Below are positions 1-7,774 of a DNA stretch of 64,000 nt, piece after piece; the stretch's first letter is position 1, and the number at the start of each line of letters is the position of its first letter. Both the position numbers and the translations under genes were made by a program. Source of the DNA: UBA7239 sp964509075 (GTDB lineage Bacteria; Pseudomonadota; Gammaproteobacteria; Pseudomonadales; UBA7239); the NCBI GenBank assembly GCA_964509075.1, contig CAZDWC010000001.1, positions 248,001-312,000 of the forward strand, in the 5' to 3' direction. Below the pieces are notes generated by a model that was not told the DNA's origin, did not search any database, and saw only the letters and a list, made by a program, of their open reading frames with translations.

Positions 1-1373
1 ACAGCGGCAATGCTGCGCTGGGTTGGACGCCAGACGACGACACGCGTGTGGAAGTGGCAACGGCGCAGAGCGACGGCGAAGCTGCGTATGCGGATCGCGG
101 CATGGATGGCACCAAATTCCTGCGCGAAGGCAGCAGCATCAAGTTGCAACGTAAAAATCTCAGCCCGCTGTTCAGCAATGTGGAAGCCAATATCTACGAC
201 AACAGCGTCGACCACATCATGGACGACCAGGAGCTGCGCAAGCCCGGCATGATGGGCTACGCCAATCTCAAGCGCGACACCAGCGGTGGCCGCCTGGCCA
301 CCACACTGGCAGTGACCGACGCTTCAAAACTGACACTGGGCATGGATATGCAAAACAGCGAACACAGTTCGCGCTCGGCCGGACCCAATCATGTCTACGG
401 TGCCTGGTCTGATGATGCCGACTTCAACCAGTACGGTTTGTTTGCCGAGCTGAATCATGATCTTGACGATCACAACCGCGTAGTGGCCGGTTACCGTTCC
501 GATCGCTGGGAAGTCACTGATCAACGCGCAACGGTTGGCATGATGATGCCGGTTGTGAATCCGAGCGCAGATGAAACACGAAAAGATACGCTGGGCAGTG
601 GCTTTGCGCGCATCGAACACACGCTGGCGGCTTCGCCTACCACGTTGTATGCCGGCGTTGGCCACAGCGAACGCTTCCCCGACTACTGGGAAATGATCGC
701 CAAGGAAAGCATGACCACCGTGAGTGCGTTTGATATCAAGCCGGAAACTACAAACCAGCTCGACGTTGGCGCCCTGTATAAAAAAGATGATCTCGATGTA
801 TCGGCATCCGCTTTCTACAACCGCATCGATGATTTCATTCTCGCTGATTACAGCAACATGATGAAAATGAACGGCGCGTCGCGCAATATTGACGCCACCA
901 CCTACGGCGCTGAACTCGGTGCCGGCTATGCGTTGACGGAAAACTGGAAGCTGGATTCATCGCTCGCCTGGGTGTGGGGTGAAAACCGCACGGATGACAC
1001 GGCACTCGCGCAGTTGCCGCCGCTGGAAGGCCGCATCGGCATCACCTACAGCCGCGATGACTGGTCAATCGGCGGCCTCTGGCGCGCAGTTGATGCACAG
1101 GAACGCTATGACCTGAACATGGGCAACATCGTCGGCAAGGATCTCGGCGAATCTTCAGGCTTTTCCGTGTTCTCGCTCAATGGCAGCTGGAAAGCCACGA
1201 AAAACACACTGCTCAGCGCGGGCATCGACAACCTGTTTGACAAGACTTACGCCGAGTTTGTCAGTCGCGCCAGTGGCAATGGCATGGGTGGCGGCATACC
1301 CGGCTATGTGCAGACGGATCGTGTCAACGAGCCGGGCCGAACCGTGTGGTTGAAAGTACAGGCGGATTTTTAA
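1..1373 (+). CDS. TonB-dependent copper receptor, OprC-like (5' truncated)
   Basis: C-terminal about 456 residues of an outer-membrane TonB-dependent receptor; the reading frame is open from base 3, so the signal peptide and plug lie outside the window. The visible part is beta-barrel: alternating amphipathic strands, the late motif IDNLFDKTYAEFVSR, and a final strand ending in the aromatic residue of VQADF, as the BAM complex requires. Methionine-rich stretches (VGMMMPV, SNMMKMNG) fit the copper receptor family OprC/NosA, which imports copper with TonB energy. The next gene is a copper-uptake-associated protein, and a PepSY protein with another receptor follows, resembling the oprC neighbourhood of pseudomonads as I recall it. 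Receptor class is certain; copper specificity is inferred from methionines and context. Confidence 0.8.
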   Translation, partial: SGNAALGWTPDDDTRVEVATAQSDGEAAYADRGMDGTKFLREGSSIKLQRKNLSPLFSNVEANIYDNSVDHIMDDQELRKPGMMGYANLKRDTSGGRLATTLAVTDASKLTLGMDMQNSEHSSRSAGPNHVYGAWSDDADFNQYGLFAELNHDLDDHNRVVAGYRSDRWEVTDQRATVGMMMPVVNPSADETRKDTLGSGFARIEHTLAASPTTLYAGVGHSERFPDYWEMIAKESMTTVSAFDIKPETTNQLDVGALYKKDDLDVSASAFYNRIDDFILADYSNMMKMNGASRNIDATTYGAELGAGYALTENWKLDSSLAWVWGENRTDDTALAQLPPLEGRIGITYSRDDWSIGGLWRAVDAQERYDLNMGNIVGKDLGESSGFSVFSLNGSWKATKNTLLSAGIDNLFDKTYAEFVSRASGNGMGGGIPGYVQTDRVNEPGRTVWLKVQADF

Positions 1374-1391
1374 ACACGTTTGCCAGAGTTA

Positions 1392-1417
1392 GCCCGCCAG
1401 ACGGCGGGCATTTTTTT
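1392..1417 (+). terminator. Intrinsic terminator after the copper receptor gene
   Basis: Arms gcccgcc and ggcgggc enclose a four-base loop and are followed by a T-rich run. It starts 18 bases after the receptor stop codon and precedes the small copper-associated gene, so the latter is either read through or has its own promoter. Confidence 0.7.
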
Positions 1418-1490
1418 ATTTATGAAAAATGATGTCCATGAAAAATGATTGGCGCACGATACAGCTGCGCCATTGCCCGGAGTGCCGCCG

Positions 1491-1916
1491 ATGAAAATTT
1501 TGCAACTGCTGTTGTTGTGCCTGTTCGTGAACAGTGCCGTTGCCGCAACCGATGAAGATGCTGTGCGTGAATTGATGATGCACACATGGAACAAACCCGA
1601 TGCGCCGCTGGGCGTGGAGCCGGTGGTAACCGCTGGCGATTACGCACTGGCGAGCTGGACGCAGGGCGAACGCGGCGGCCGCGCCATTCTCGCGCGCCGC
1701 GATGGGCAGTGGCAGGTGCTGGTGTGCAGCGGCGATGGTGCGCTGGACAGCGCGAATCTTGAACAAACCGGCATGCCGAAAGCCGTTGCCGAAAAACTGG
1801 CAGCAGATTTGCGCCTTGCGGAAAGCTCGCTGCCGGCCGAACAGCGCGCGAAATTCTCGCTGTTCGGCAAGGATGTGCCGATGAGGGAAACGTCAAGCCA
1901 TCACCAGCACCGGTAG
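1491..1916 (+). CDS. Periplasmic copper-uptake-system-associated protein
   Basis: 141 residues. An N-terminal signal peptide (MKILQLLLLCLFVNSAVA, probable cleavage after AVA) is followed by a small domain with GDYALASWTQGERGGRAILARRDG and a C-terminal tail ending in SSHHQHR, a histidine cluster that could bind metal. The ATG at 1491 is chosen because the signal peptide begins there; an upstream in-frame start at 1449 would add residues without homology logic. Proteins of this type sit beside OprC-like receptors and are named for that association; the biochemical role is not established. Position directly downstream of a copper-type receptor supports a part in copper uptake. Family call from general resemblance and context. 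Confidence 0.65.
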   Translation: MKILQLLLLCLFVNSAVAATDEDAVRELMMHTWNKPDAPLGVEPVVTAGDYALASWTQGERGGRAILARRDGQWQVLVCSGDGALDSANLEQTGMPKAVAEKLAADLRLAESSLPAEQRAKFSLFGKDVPMRETSSHHQHR

Positions 1917-1951
1917 TCGCGCCAGTTTTCAGTGGAGGCCGTTTGTATTAA

Positions 1952-3448
1952 TCAACGGCCTCTGCGCAGCAGCAACCCCAACGTAGCCAGAAGCAAAGCC
2001 AGTGAAAGTGTCGCGAAAATCCCGCCATCGCGCCATTCGCGTCCGGTCAGCGGCGTGAGCATGTTCCATTTGTGCAAAAAGGAAAAGCTGTAACTTTCTG
2101 CACGGGTTTTGTTGTTGGCGGTGTCGACGAGTACACCACTGGCGACATCAATGTAGACACTATCTTGTTGTGCTGTGTTGAAGTCTACGCGCCACACTGG
2201 CAGGCGCTTGTTGCGGAAATCGTAGTCAGGGCCGAAGCGCGTGATTTTCTCACTGCGTATAATCAGGGCTTCGTCTGCGTGCAGAAAATTGGCTGCCAAT
2301 GTGCGTGCTACTTGCTCGTCATTGATGTCGGCAGTAGTGCCAGTGCGCGCATCGAAATATACCGCTCCGTGTTCCTTGCTGATGCCATCGAAGCGCGCCG
2401 TGCGTTGCGCGCGGGCATCTGTGTTGGGATTTGCGCCGTGATGCGCATGTCCCTGTGTGCTCACGGGTGCCAGGCTAGCCCGCAGCAATAACTGATCCTG
2501 CACTTGTATCAGGTTGATGGCATACAGGGCTTGCTGTGGGAGTGCGGCATTTGCGAAGGCTGTGGAATCTGTGAGATGCAGGGGAGCGAGCAGTCGCAAG
2601 CCGCGTGTCTCGGTATTCAGTTCACTGTAGAGCAGGTGATAGATGCCGCTGGCGACAAATCCTAACAGCGGTATCCAGATGAAATGCGCGAGTCTTCTGT
2701 GCCAGCGGCGCTTTTGATTGGGGATGTTCCGCTTTGGCATGTTGTACAGCAGCGCGCCACCGGCTAGAACAGTGGCGAGCAAACTGCTGAGAAAAAACAG
2801 CATCAACACCGTGCGTGCAGCGGACAGATGTTCCAGCCAGCGAAAGGTGTGCAACTGCTGAAAAATGCTTTGCAGTGTGAGTTTCCAGTCGTTGTTGATG
2901 TCGGCCAGGGCGCCGGTTTCCGTGTGTACGGTGAGTGTGGTGTGTTCCGCATCGTCCAGAGTAAAGCGATACACAGGCAGCAGACGGTTGACCCATGGAT
3001 AGCTCGCATCAAATGCGGTGAGATATTCCATGCGGCTGACAGGAAAGTCGGTTTTGCCTGCGTCATCTTTACTGTAGTAATGGCGAGCGAGCCAGAGTGC
3101 CTGCTGCTGATCGCCGTCGATAATTTCATTGCCGGTGTCGAGGGCAAAATAGCGTCGCGGTTGTTTGTCGTCGCTGCTAACCTGCAACACGTTGCCTTGT
3201 TCGCCGGGCACCAGTTTGACAATGGCGGCTGCGGTGATGTTGTGTTGCTGCAGGATTACGGGGATGCGTGCAACAGCCTCAGCCGGAAACTGCGCCTGCG
3301 GTGGCAGGGCTTGTGCCGCTTGCGGGCCGGTCCATGTCATCAGGATGTGCGTGAAGCCGGACAACACGAAAACAAACAATGAAAAAAAAGCTGGCCACAG
3401 CAACAGCCGGTGCCAGCGCAAACATAAACGCACTGTGGCTTTTACCAT
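1952..3448 (-). CDS. PepSY-associated TM helix protein
   Basis: 498 residues. Four membrane segments are visible: about 15-36 (LLLWPAFFSLFVFVLSG), 212-235, 250-270 (FIWIPLLGFVASGIYHLLY) and the C-terminus (GIFATLSLALLLATLGLLL), with two periplasmic PepSY-like stretches between them. This is the PepSY_TM family (PiuB/FegB-like), inner-membrane proteins often paired with TonB-dependent receptors; some are thought to reduce or help release metal substrates in the periplasm, but the mechanism is not settled. The ATG overlaps the stop of the upstream receptor gene by 7 bases, so the two are one transcription unit and probably translationally coupled. The final RRGR tail is cytoplasmic by the positive-inside rule. 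Confidence 0.8.
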   Translation of the reverse strand: MVKATVRLCLRWHRLLLWPAFFSLFVFVLSGFTHILMTWTGPQAAQALPPQAQFPAEAVARIPVILQQHNITAAAIVKLVPGEQGNVLQVSSDDKQPRRYFALDTGNEIIDGDQQQALWLARHYYSKDDAGKTDFPVSRMEYLTAFDASYPWVNRLLPVYRFTLDDAEHTTLTVHTETGALADINNDWKLTLQSIFQQLHTFRWLEHLSAARTVLMLFFLSSLLATVLAGGALLYNMPKRNIPNQKRRWHRRLAHFIWIPLLGFVASGIYHLLYSELNTETRGLRLLAPLHLTDSTAFANAALPQQALYAINLIQVQDQLLLRASLAPVSTQGHAHHGANPNTDARAQRTARFDGISKEHGAVYFDARTGTTADINDEQVARTLAANFLHADEALIIRSEKITRFGPDYDFRNKRLPVWRVDFNTAQQDSVYIDVASGVLVDTANNKTRAESYSFSFLHKWNMLTPLTGREWRDGGIFATLSLALLLATLGLLLRRGR

Positions 3449-5580
3449 TTTGCTTGTACGCCAATATAAAACATTCGCGGCAATCCGGCGGTGTAGCTGT
3501 TGCCGTTGCTGGAATAGGATGTGGTTTCAGCATACTGTTTATCAAACAGGTTATCGACATTGGCATACACTTCCATATTGTCGCTCAGCGCGCCGCCACG
3601 GAACGGATAACTCGCGCGCAGGTTGACCAGATCGTGTCCATCATAATCCTGCACATTGGCAGCATCGCGCCAGTATTTGCCCAGATGTACCCATTCGGTT
3701 TGGATTCTGCCGCCGTTCATAAAAGCCGGTGTATAGGTTAAACGGGTGTTGGCCAGTGCGCGCGGTGCCGCTTCCATTTCATTACCGCTGTAGTCACCGT
3801 CTTTTGATGCCCAGTCTTCATACGTGTGTTTGGCATAAGATAAACTGGTATCAAAACGCCAGTCGTCATGCAGGTCAGCACCCAATGCGACTTCGATGCC
3901 TCGGTGCAGCGTTTCTCCCGCGTTTACCGTGGTGGTTTGCGTGGTGACAGGATCTCTGTAACTGAGAATGTCATCCTGTTTTGTCATGTGATAAAGCGAC
4001 ACCTCGTAATCCCATATGCCGGATTCACCGCGCAAGCCGGTTTCAATGTTATCCACGACAACCGGTTTCAGGTTATAGCTTCCATCAGCAGCAGCTTGTG
4101 CTGCTATTGCGGCCAGTACAGGATTTGCATTGAAAACGCGACTGGGTCGAAACACCTGGCCTTGCGAGGGTGTGCGAAAGCCTTGCGTGTAGGCAATGAA
4201 ACCGTTGAGATTTTCGGTAAATGCATAAGTAGCGCCGAGCTTGGGGCTCCAATGTTCGTAGTCCACATCGGTGTCGGCAACATGGCCGTAGAATCCGCTC
4301 GCAGGAAATCCGCTGAGTGTTGAGCTGATGGCGCCATCACTCAAATGGTTGTTGTAGTCATAGCGCATGTTGTCATAGCGCAAGCCGGCGGTGACGCGCC
4401 ATTTTTCTGTGGGTGAAAATTCGGTTTGCACATACGGCGACAGGCTGCTGAAGGTCACGTCGTAATCGTAGATGCGATTGCCGGTAATAAAGCTGGCGTA
4501 TTTGATGTCGCCGGCGCTGAAAGTTTTGATCTTGTCTTCCTGTTGCGAACCGGGGCTGTAATCGATATCCAGCCCTGTGATCAATCGCGTGCGCAGCGGC
4601 ACAAAATCGATACGATATTTCGACAGCAAGCCGAAAGAATGATTCTCGGTTTTGTAGTGCACGGGATCATAGCCCAGCGACCAGTTGGGGAGAATTTCCA
4701 TCTGGTCGTGACGATAATACGGTGTGAAAGACAGCAGCGTGTTGCCTTGTTCTTTTTCATAAGCGGAGGACAGGCGCAGCGCATCGACAATGCGGTAGGA
4801 AATCGGGGCGTTGTTTTTTTGCGGATCGTTGCGGTACTCGCTTTCCGTCAGATCGCCGACATGGTTCTGGTCGATGTGTGACCAGGCGGCAACAGTCTTG
4901 ATCAGCGTGTCATTACCGACGGCGTGATCCCAGCGCGCGGAGGCGCTTTCGCGATCGTATTCAGCGTGATCCTGCCAGCCATCGGTGCGCGTGAGGTTGA
5001 GATTGGCGCGCCAGGCATCGTTGCCGTGGTTGTTGCCACCGCTGGCGAGCACGCGACCCCAACCGTTGCTGCCGGCTTCGGTGGTGAGTTCCATTTCTGC
5101 TTGTTTCGGTGGTGTGCGTGTCAGCACGTTGATGGAGCCGCCGATGGCATCCGAGCCGTACAGTGCACTGCCCGGTCCTTTGGACACCTCAATGCCGCCG
5201 GACTGTGGGACGTTGATCTCGTACAAGGCGTTGTGGTTGAAGAAACCGGTGGAGCGCGTGGGCACGCCGTCTTCCAGATACAAATACATGGGCGCGGTGG
5301 TGAGTGGCTGGCGTATGGATGTTGAATGCCCCTCGCCAGACAGGTTGCTCACCCAGACGCCGGGTACCTGGTTGAGCAAGCCTTTGGGATGCGTGGGGCG
5401 CTGAACCGCGATGGACTGCTCGCTGATGACGTTCACCGTGGCCGCTGTCTCGGCCTTGGCTTCCGCTTCGCGGCTGCCGGTCACGACCAGTGTCTCCAGT
5501 GTGTGCACGTCGTTGTGATCGGCCCGTGCAACCGTCGCGGCGCACAGTGCGCCGAGCAGCAAAGGCAGGCGAATGTTCAT
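3442..5580 (-). CDS. TonB-dependent receptor coupled to PepSY protein
   Basis: 712 residues, full-length outer-membrane receptor. Signal peptide MNIRLPLLLGALCAATVARA; TonB box LETLVVTGS near residues 28-36; plug domain with YLEDGVPTRS and IEVSKGPGSALYGSDAIGGSIN; then a 22-strand-type barrel with the late VDNLFDKQYAETTSY motif and a C-terminal strand ending in QAKW. A histidine-rich mature N-terminus (DHNDVH) is notable. It is the first gene of a two-gene unit with the PepSY protein. The substrate cannot be read from sequence; copper or another metal chelate is likely given the adjoining OprC-like pair. A 17-base palindrome lies about 60 bases upstream of its start and may be its operator. Confidence 0.85.
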   Translation of the reverse strand: MNIRLPLLLGALCAATVARADHNDVHTLETLVVTGSREAEAKAETAATVNVISEQSIAVQRPTHPKGLLNQVPGVWVSNLSGEGHSTSIRQPLTTAPMYLYLEDGVPTRSTGFFNHNALYEINVPQSGGIEVSKGPGSALYGSDAIGGSINVLTRTPPKQAEMELTTEAGSNGWGRVLASGGNNHGNDAWRANLNLTRTDGWQDHAEYDRESASARWDHAVGNDTLIKTVAAWSHIDQNHVGDLTESEYRNDPQKNNAPISYRIVDALRLSSAYEKEQGNTLLSFTPYYRHDQMEILPNWSLGYDPVHYKTENHSFGLLSKYRIDFVPLRTRLITGLDIDYSPGSQQEDKIKTFSAGDIKYASFITGNRIYDYDVTFSSLSPYVQTEFSPTEKWRVTAGLRYDNMRYDYNNHLSDGAISSTLSGFPASGFYGHVADTDVDYEHWSPKLGATYAFTENLNGFIAYTQGFRTPSQGQVFRPSRVFNANPVLAAIAAQAAADGSYNLKPVVVDNIETGLRGESGIWDYEVSLYHMTKQDDILSYRDPVTTQTTTVNAGETLHRGIEVALGADLHDDWRFDTSLSYAKHTYEDWASKDGDYSGNEMEAAPRALANTRLTYTPAFMNGGRIQTEWVHLGKYWRDAANVQDYDGHDLVNLRASYPFRGGALSDNMEVYANVDNLFDKQYAETTSYSSNGNSYTAGLPRMFYIGVQAKW

Positions 5581-5641
5581 GGTGGCGACTCCCAGGGCAA
5601 AGAAAGGCGTCGCATTATCGTGAGGCGGTGACCGGCAAGGA

Positions 5642-5658
5642 ATGCGACATGATGTCGC
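5642..5658. promoter_or_regulatory. Perfect 8-1-8 palindrome upstream of receptor gene
   Basis: tgcgacat-g-atgtcgca is a perfect inverted repeat with one central base, 62 bases upstream of the receptor start at 5580. A further tgcgac half-site on the minus strand lies nearer the gene. It does not resemble the Fur box found at 5825. Likely an operator for a dimeric regulator, identity unknown. Confidence 0.45.
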
Positions 5659-5671
5659 AGGGAGACAGCAA

Positions 5672-5807
5672 CCACCCCGCCCCTGTTTGCGGGGAAAAGA
5701 TGACCCCTCCGCTGCTGCGCAGCACCTCCCCTATTGCATAGGGGAGGACTGGAGTCTCCCCCTGCATAGTAGGGGGAGTCCCGCGTAGCGGGGAGGGGGT
5801 CATTTTC
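5672..5807. repeat. Palindromic intergenic repeat element (GC-rich)
   Basis: The 290-base intergenic region contains a nested palindrome. Outer ends read tgacccctcc and ggagggggtca, and inside are cctcccc...aggggagg and ctccccct...agggggag stems. There is no open reading frame. The form is like REP/MITE-type dispersed elements; it differs in sequence from the elements at 30975, 44274 and 45644. Confidence 0.6.
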
Positions 5808-5810
5808 TCC

Positions 5811-5843
5811 TTGCAATCAAATCAAATGATAATTATTATCATT
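5811..5843 (+). promoter_or_regulatory. Fur-regulated promoter of tonB-exbB-exbD
   Basis: A -35 candidate ttgcaa (5811-5816), a 17-base spacer and a -10 candidate tattat (5834-5839) are overlapped by aatgataattattatcatt (5825-5843), a perfect 9-1-9 palindrome matching the Fur box consensus closely. Iron-bound Fur there would occlude the -10 element, so the tonB operon should be induced by iron starvation. The tonB start is 26 bases downstream. Confidence 0.9.
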
Positions 5844-5868
5844 GGCATTCGCATTTGAGGTCGCGCCA

Positions 5869-6504
5869 GTGCCATCTATCCGTCTCCGCCATGCCGGTTT
5901 GGCTGCATCGCTGCTGGTGCATGGTGTGGCTGTGGGCTGGTGTCTGAACCGGCCGCCGGCCGAGCCGATGACGCTGGGTGTGGCGCAGGAGATGGCGGTG
6001 ACATTCATTGCCCCACCGGCAGAGCTGCCACAGCCGCCAGCTCCACAAGCGCCGGCGGCGGAGATAGCGGACGAGAAGGAGCCGGTCGTTGAACACAAGC
6101 CCGCGCCACGGCCGCGACCTGTCATGAAAACGCCGGCAGCAGTGCCGGTGGCGACCGAGACGCCCGTCAATGCGCCGGCTGCAGCACCCGCACCGCCGGC
6201 GCCGCAGCCGGTGATGACCAGCGCGCGCTACGACGCCGATTACCTGAACAACCCGGCACCGGTGTATCCGGCGCAATCCCGCCGCCTGCGCGAAGAGGGC
6301 CGTGTGTTGTTGCGCGTGCAGGTCAGTGCCGACGGTTTCCCGCTGACCGTGGATATCAGCGAGACGTCCGGTTTTGCGCGTCTGGACCAGGCGGCGCGCG
6401 AGGCGGCCAGTCGCTGGCGCTTCGTGCCGGCGCGACTGGGTGATGCCGCGCAGGTCAGCTGGGTGACGGTGCCGGTGCAGTTCAGTTTGCGTGGTGTGCG
6501 CTGA
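5869..6504 (+). CDS. tonB: Energy transducer TonB
   Basis: 211 residues from the GTG at 5869, chosen because tgagg lies 8 bases upstream and the Fur-box promoter lies just before; a TTG at 5842 would put the start inside the Fur box. One N-terminal membrane anchor (LAASLLVHGVAVGWCLN), a long proline/alanine/lysine periplasmic spacer (about residues 30-115, many PAP and PKP-type repeats), and a C-terminal TonB domain beginning YLNNPAPVYPAQSRRLREEGRV, with the YP motif that pairs with the TonB box of receptors. It transmits proton-motive force from ExbB-ExbD to outer-membrane receptors. First gene of a three-gene Fur-controlled unit. Confidence 0.92.
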   Translation: MPSIRLRHAGLAASLLVHGVAVGWCLNRPPAEPMTLGVAQEMAVTFIAPPAELPQPPAPQAPAAEIADEKEPVVEHKPAPRPRPVMKTPAAVPVATETPVNAPAAAPAPPAPQPVMTSARYDADYLNNPAPVYPAQSRRLREEGRVLLRVQVSADGFPLTVDISETSGFARLDQAAREAASRWRFVPARLGDAAQVSWVTVPVQFSLRGVR

Positions 6505-6540
6505 AGCGGCGCACTGAATCATTGAAGGCGAGGTAACAAC

Positions 6541-7263
6541 ATGACATTTGATCTCGATCTGGCGACATTCTGGGCACAGGGCGATGCCGTATCGCACGCG
6601 GTGTTGTTGCTGCTGGTGGGTATGTCGGTTTTCAGCTGGGCGATCATCCTCAGCAAGGGCGTTCAGCTCGCGTACTTGCAACACGGCAGCGGCAGTGCGC
6701 TGGAGCGCTTCTGGCAGGCGCCGGATCTGCTGCACGGTGGATTGCTGCTGTCACGCTTGCCGGTATTCCAGCAACTGGTACAGCGGGGTGAACAGGCGCG
6801 GGAAACCTGCCTGCAGCACGGTTCGCAAGTGCGACTCGATACCCGCCTGACCCTGGACGAATGCCTCACGCGCGCCCTGCGCCAGGGCCTCAATCGCGCC
6901 ACGGCCCAGCTGGAGCGCGGACAGGTGGTGCTGGCTTCGGTGGGGTCGGTGTCGCCGTTCGTGGGCCTGTTCGGTACGGTGTGGGGTATCTACCACGCGC
7001 TGGCCGTGATTGGCAGCACCGGGCAGGCCTCACTGGACAAGGTGGCGGGGCCGGTGGGTGAGGCTCTGATCATGACAGCCGTGGGTTTGTTTGTCGCCAT
7101 TCCGGCGGTGCTGGCCTACAACGCCTTCACGCGGGTGCAGCGGCTCATTCTGGCGGATCTTGACGGTTTCGCGCACGACCTGCACCTGTATTTCTCCACC
7201 CAGGAGGTGGCTGCGTCATCAACACTGCGCACGACAGCTCGCCAGCCGCTGCAGGTGGTGTGA
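6541..7263 (+). CDS. exbB: Biopolymer transport protein ExbB (MotA/TolQ/ExbB)
   Basis: 240 residues, usual length. Three membrane helices: about 17-36 (HAVLLLLVGMSVFSWAIIL), 130-157 and 172-197. Family signatures are present: VGSVSPFVGLFGTVWGIYHAL in helix 2 and KVAGPVGEALIMTAVGLFVAIPAVLAYN in helix 3, the latter carrying the conserved small residues and threonine of the proton path. Forms the pentameric inner-membrane channel that, with ExbD, drives TonB. Lies 36 bases after tonB and two bases before exbD. Confidence 0.93.
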   Translation: MTFDLDLATFWAQGDAVSHAVLLLLVGMSVFSWAIILSKGVQLAYLQHGSGSALERFWQAPDLLHGGLLLSRLPVFQQLVQRGEQARETCLQHGSQVRLDTRLTLDECLTRALRQGLNRATAQLERGQVVLASVGSVSPFVGLFGTVWGIYHALAVIGSTGQASLDKVAGPVGEALIMTAVGLFVAIPAVLAYNAFTRVQRLILADLDGFAHDLHLYFSTQEVAASSTLRTTARQPLQVV

Positions 7264-7264
7264 G

Positions 7265-7708
7265 ATGGCGATGGGGCAGTTCGACAGCGGCGCACAGGCA
7301 GCACCCATGGCCGAGATCAATACCACGCCACTGGTGGACGTAATGCTGGTGCTGCTGATCATTTTCATGATCTGCACGCCGCTGATGACACAGTCGGTAA
7401 AGATCAATCTGCCACGCGCAGCAGGTGCCGCGACAACCGAGAAACCGGACGCGGTGCAGCTGGCCATCGACAGCAGTGGCGCCGTGAGCTGGAACCATGA
7501 AGCGGTGGCGGATGATGTTCTTCAACAGAGGCTGGAGGTTGCCGCGCAGCAACAGCCGCAGCCGTCGCTGCATCTCGCTGCCGATCGCGAGGTGCGCTAC
7601 GAGCGTGTGGCACAGGTGATGGCGCTAGCCCATGAGGTTGGCGTGCAGCAGCTCGGGTTTGTGATGCTGGCGGGGACTGCAACCGCTCCGGCTGCGACCC
7701 TGCACTGA
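7265..7708 (+). CDS. exbD: Biopolymer transport protein ExbD
   Basis: 147 residues. The start at 7265 lies one base after the exbB stop, typical of the operon. A short cytoplasmic N-terminus (MAEINTTPLVD) leads into one membrane helix (LVDVMLVLLIIFMICTPLM) with the conserved aspartate that carries protons, followed by a periplasmic domain (QLAIDSSGAVSWNHE ... HLAADREVRYERVAQVMALAHEVGVQQLGFV). Partner of ExbB in the TonB motor. It is the last gene before a separate Fur-boxed receptor unit. Confidence 0.93.
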   Translation: MAMGQFDSGAQAAPMAEINTTPLVDVMLVLLIIFMICTPLMTQSVKINLPRAAGAATTEKPDAVQLAIDSSGAVSWNHEAVADDVLQQRLEVAAQQQPQPSLHLAADREVRYERVAQVMALAHEVGVQQLGFVMLAGTATAPAATLH

Positions 7709-7727
7709 TAATTTTTTTTCAGCATCA

Positions 7728-7746
7728 AATGTTAATAATTTTCATT
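7728..7746 (+). promoter_or_regulatory. Fur box upstream of siderophore receptor operon
   Basis: aatgttaataattttcatt is a 9-1-9 palindrome with 7 of 9 paired positions and matches the Fur consensus well. It lies about 29 bases before the receptor start and after the exbD stop, so the receptor-oxidase-piuC unit should have its own iron-repressed promoter. Confidence 0.8.
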
Positions 7747-7774
7747 TGCTTTTGAGTTCACAGGAGATACCGAT

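Noticed and set aside
5839..6735. 298-codon minus-strand frame across tonB
   Set aside because: Antisense to tonB and exbB and it would place a promoter opposite the perfect Fur box; histidine/arginine-rich translation typical of a shadow frame.
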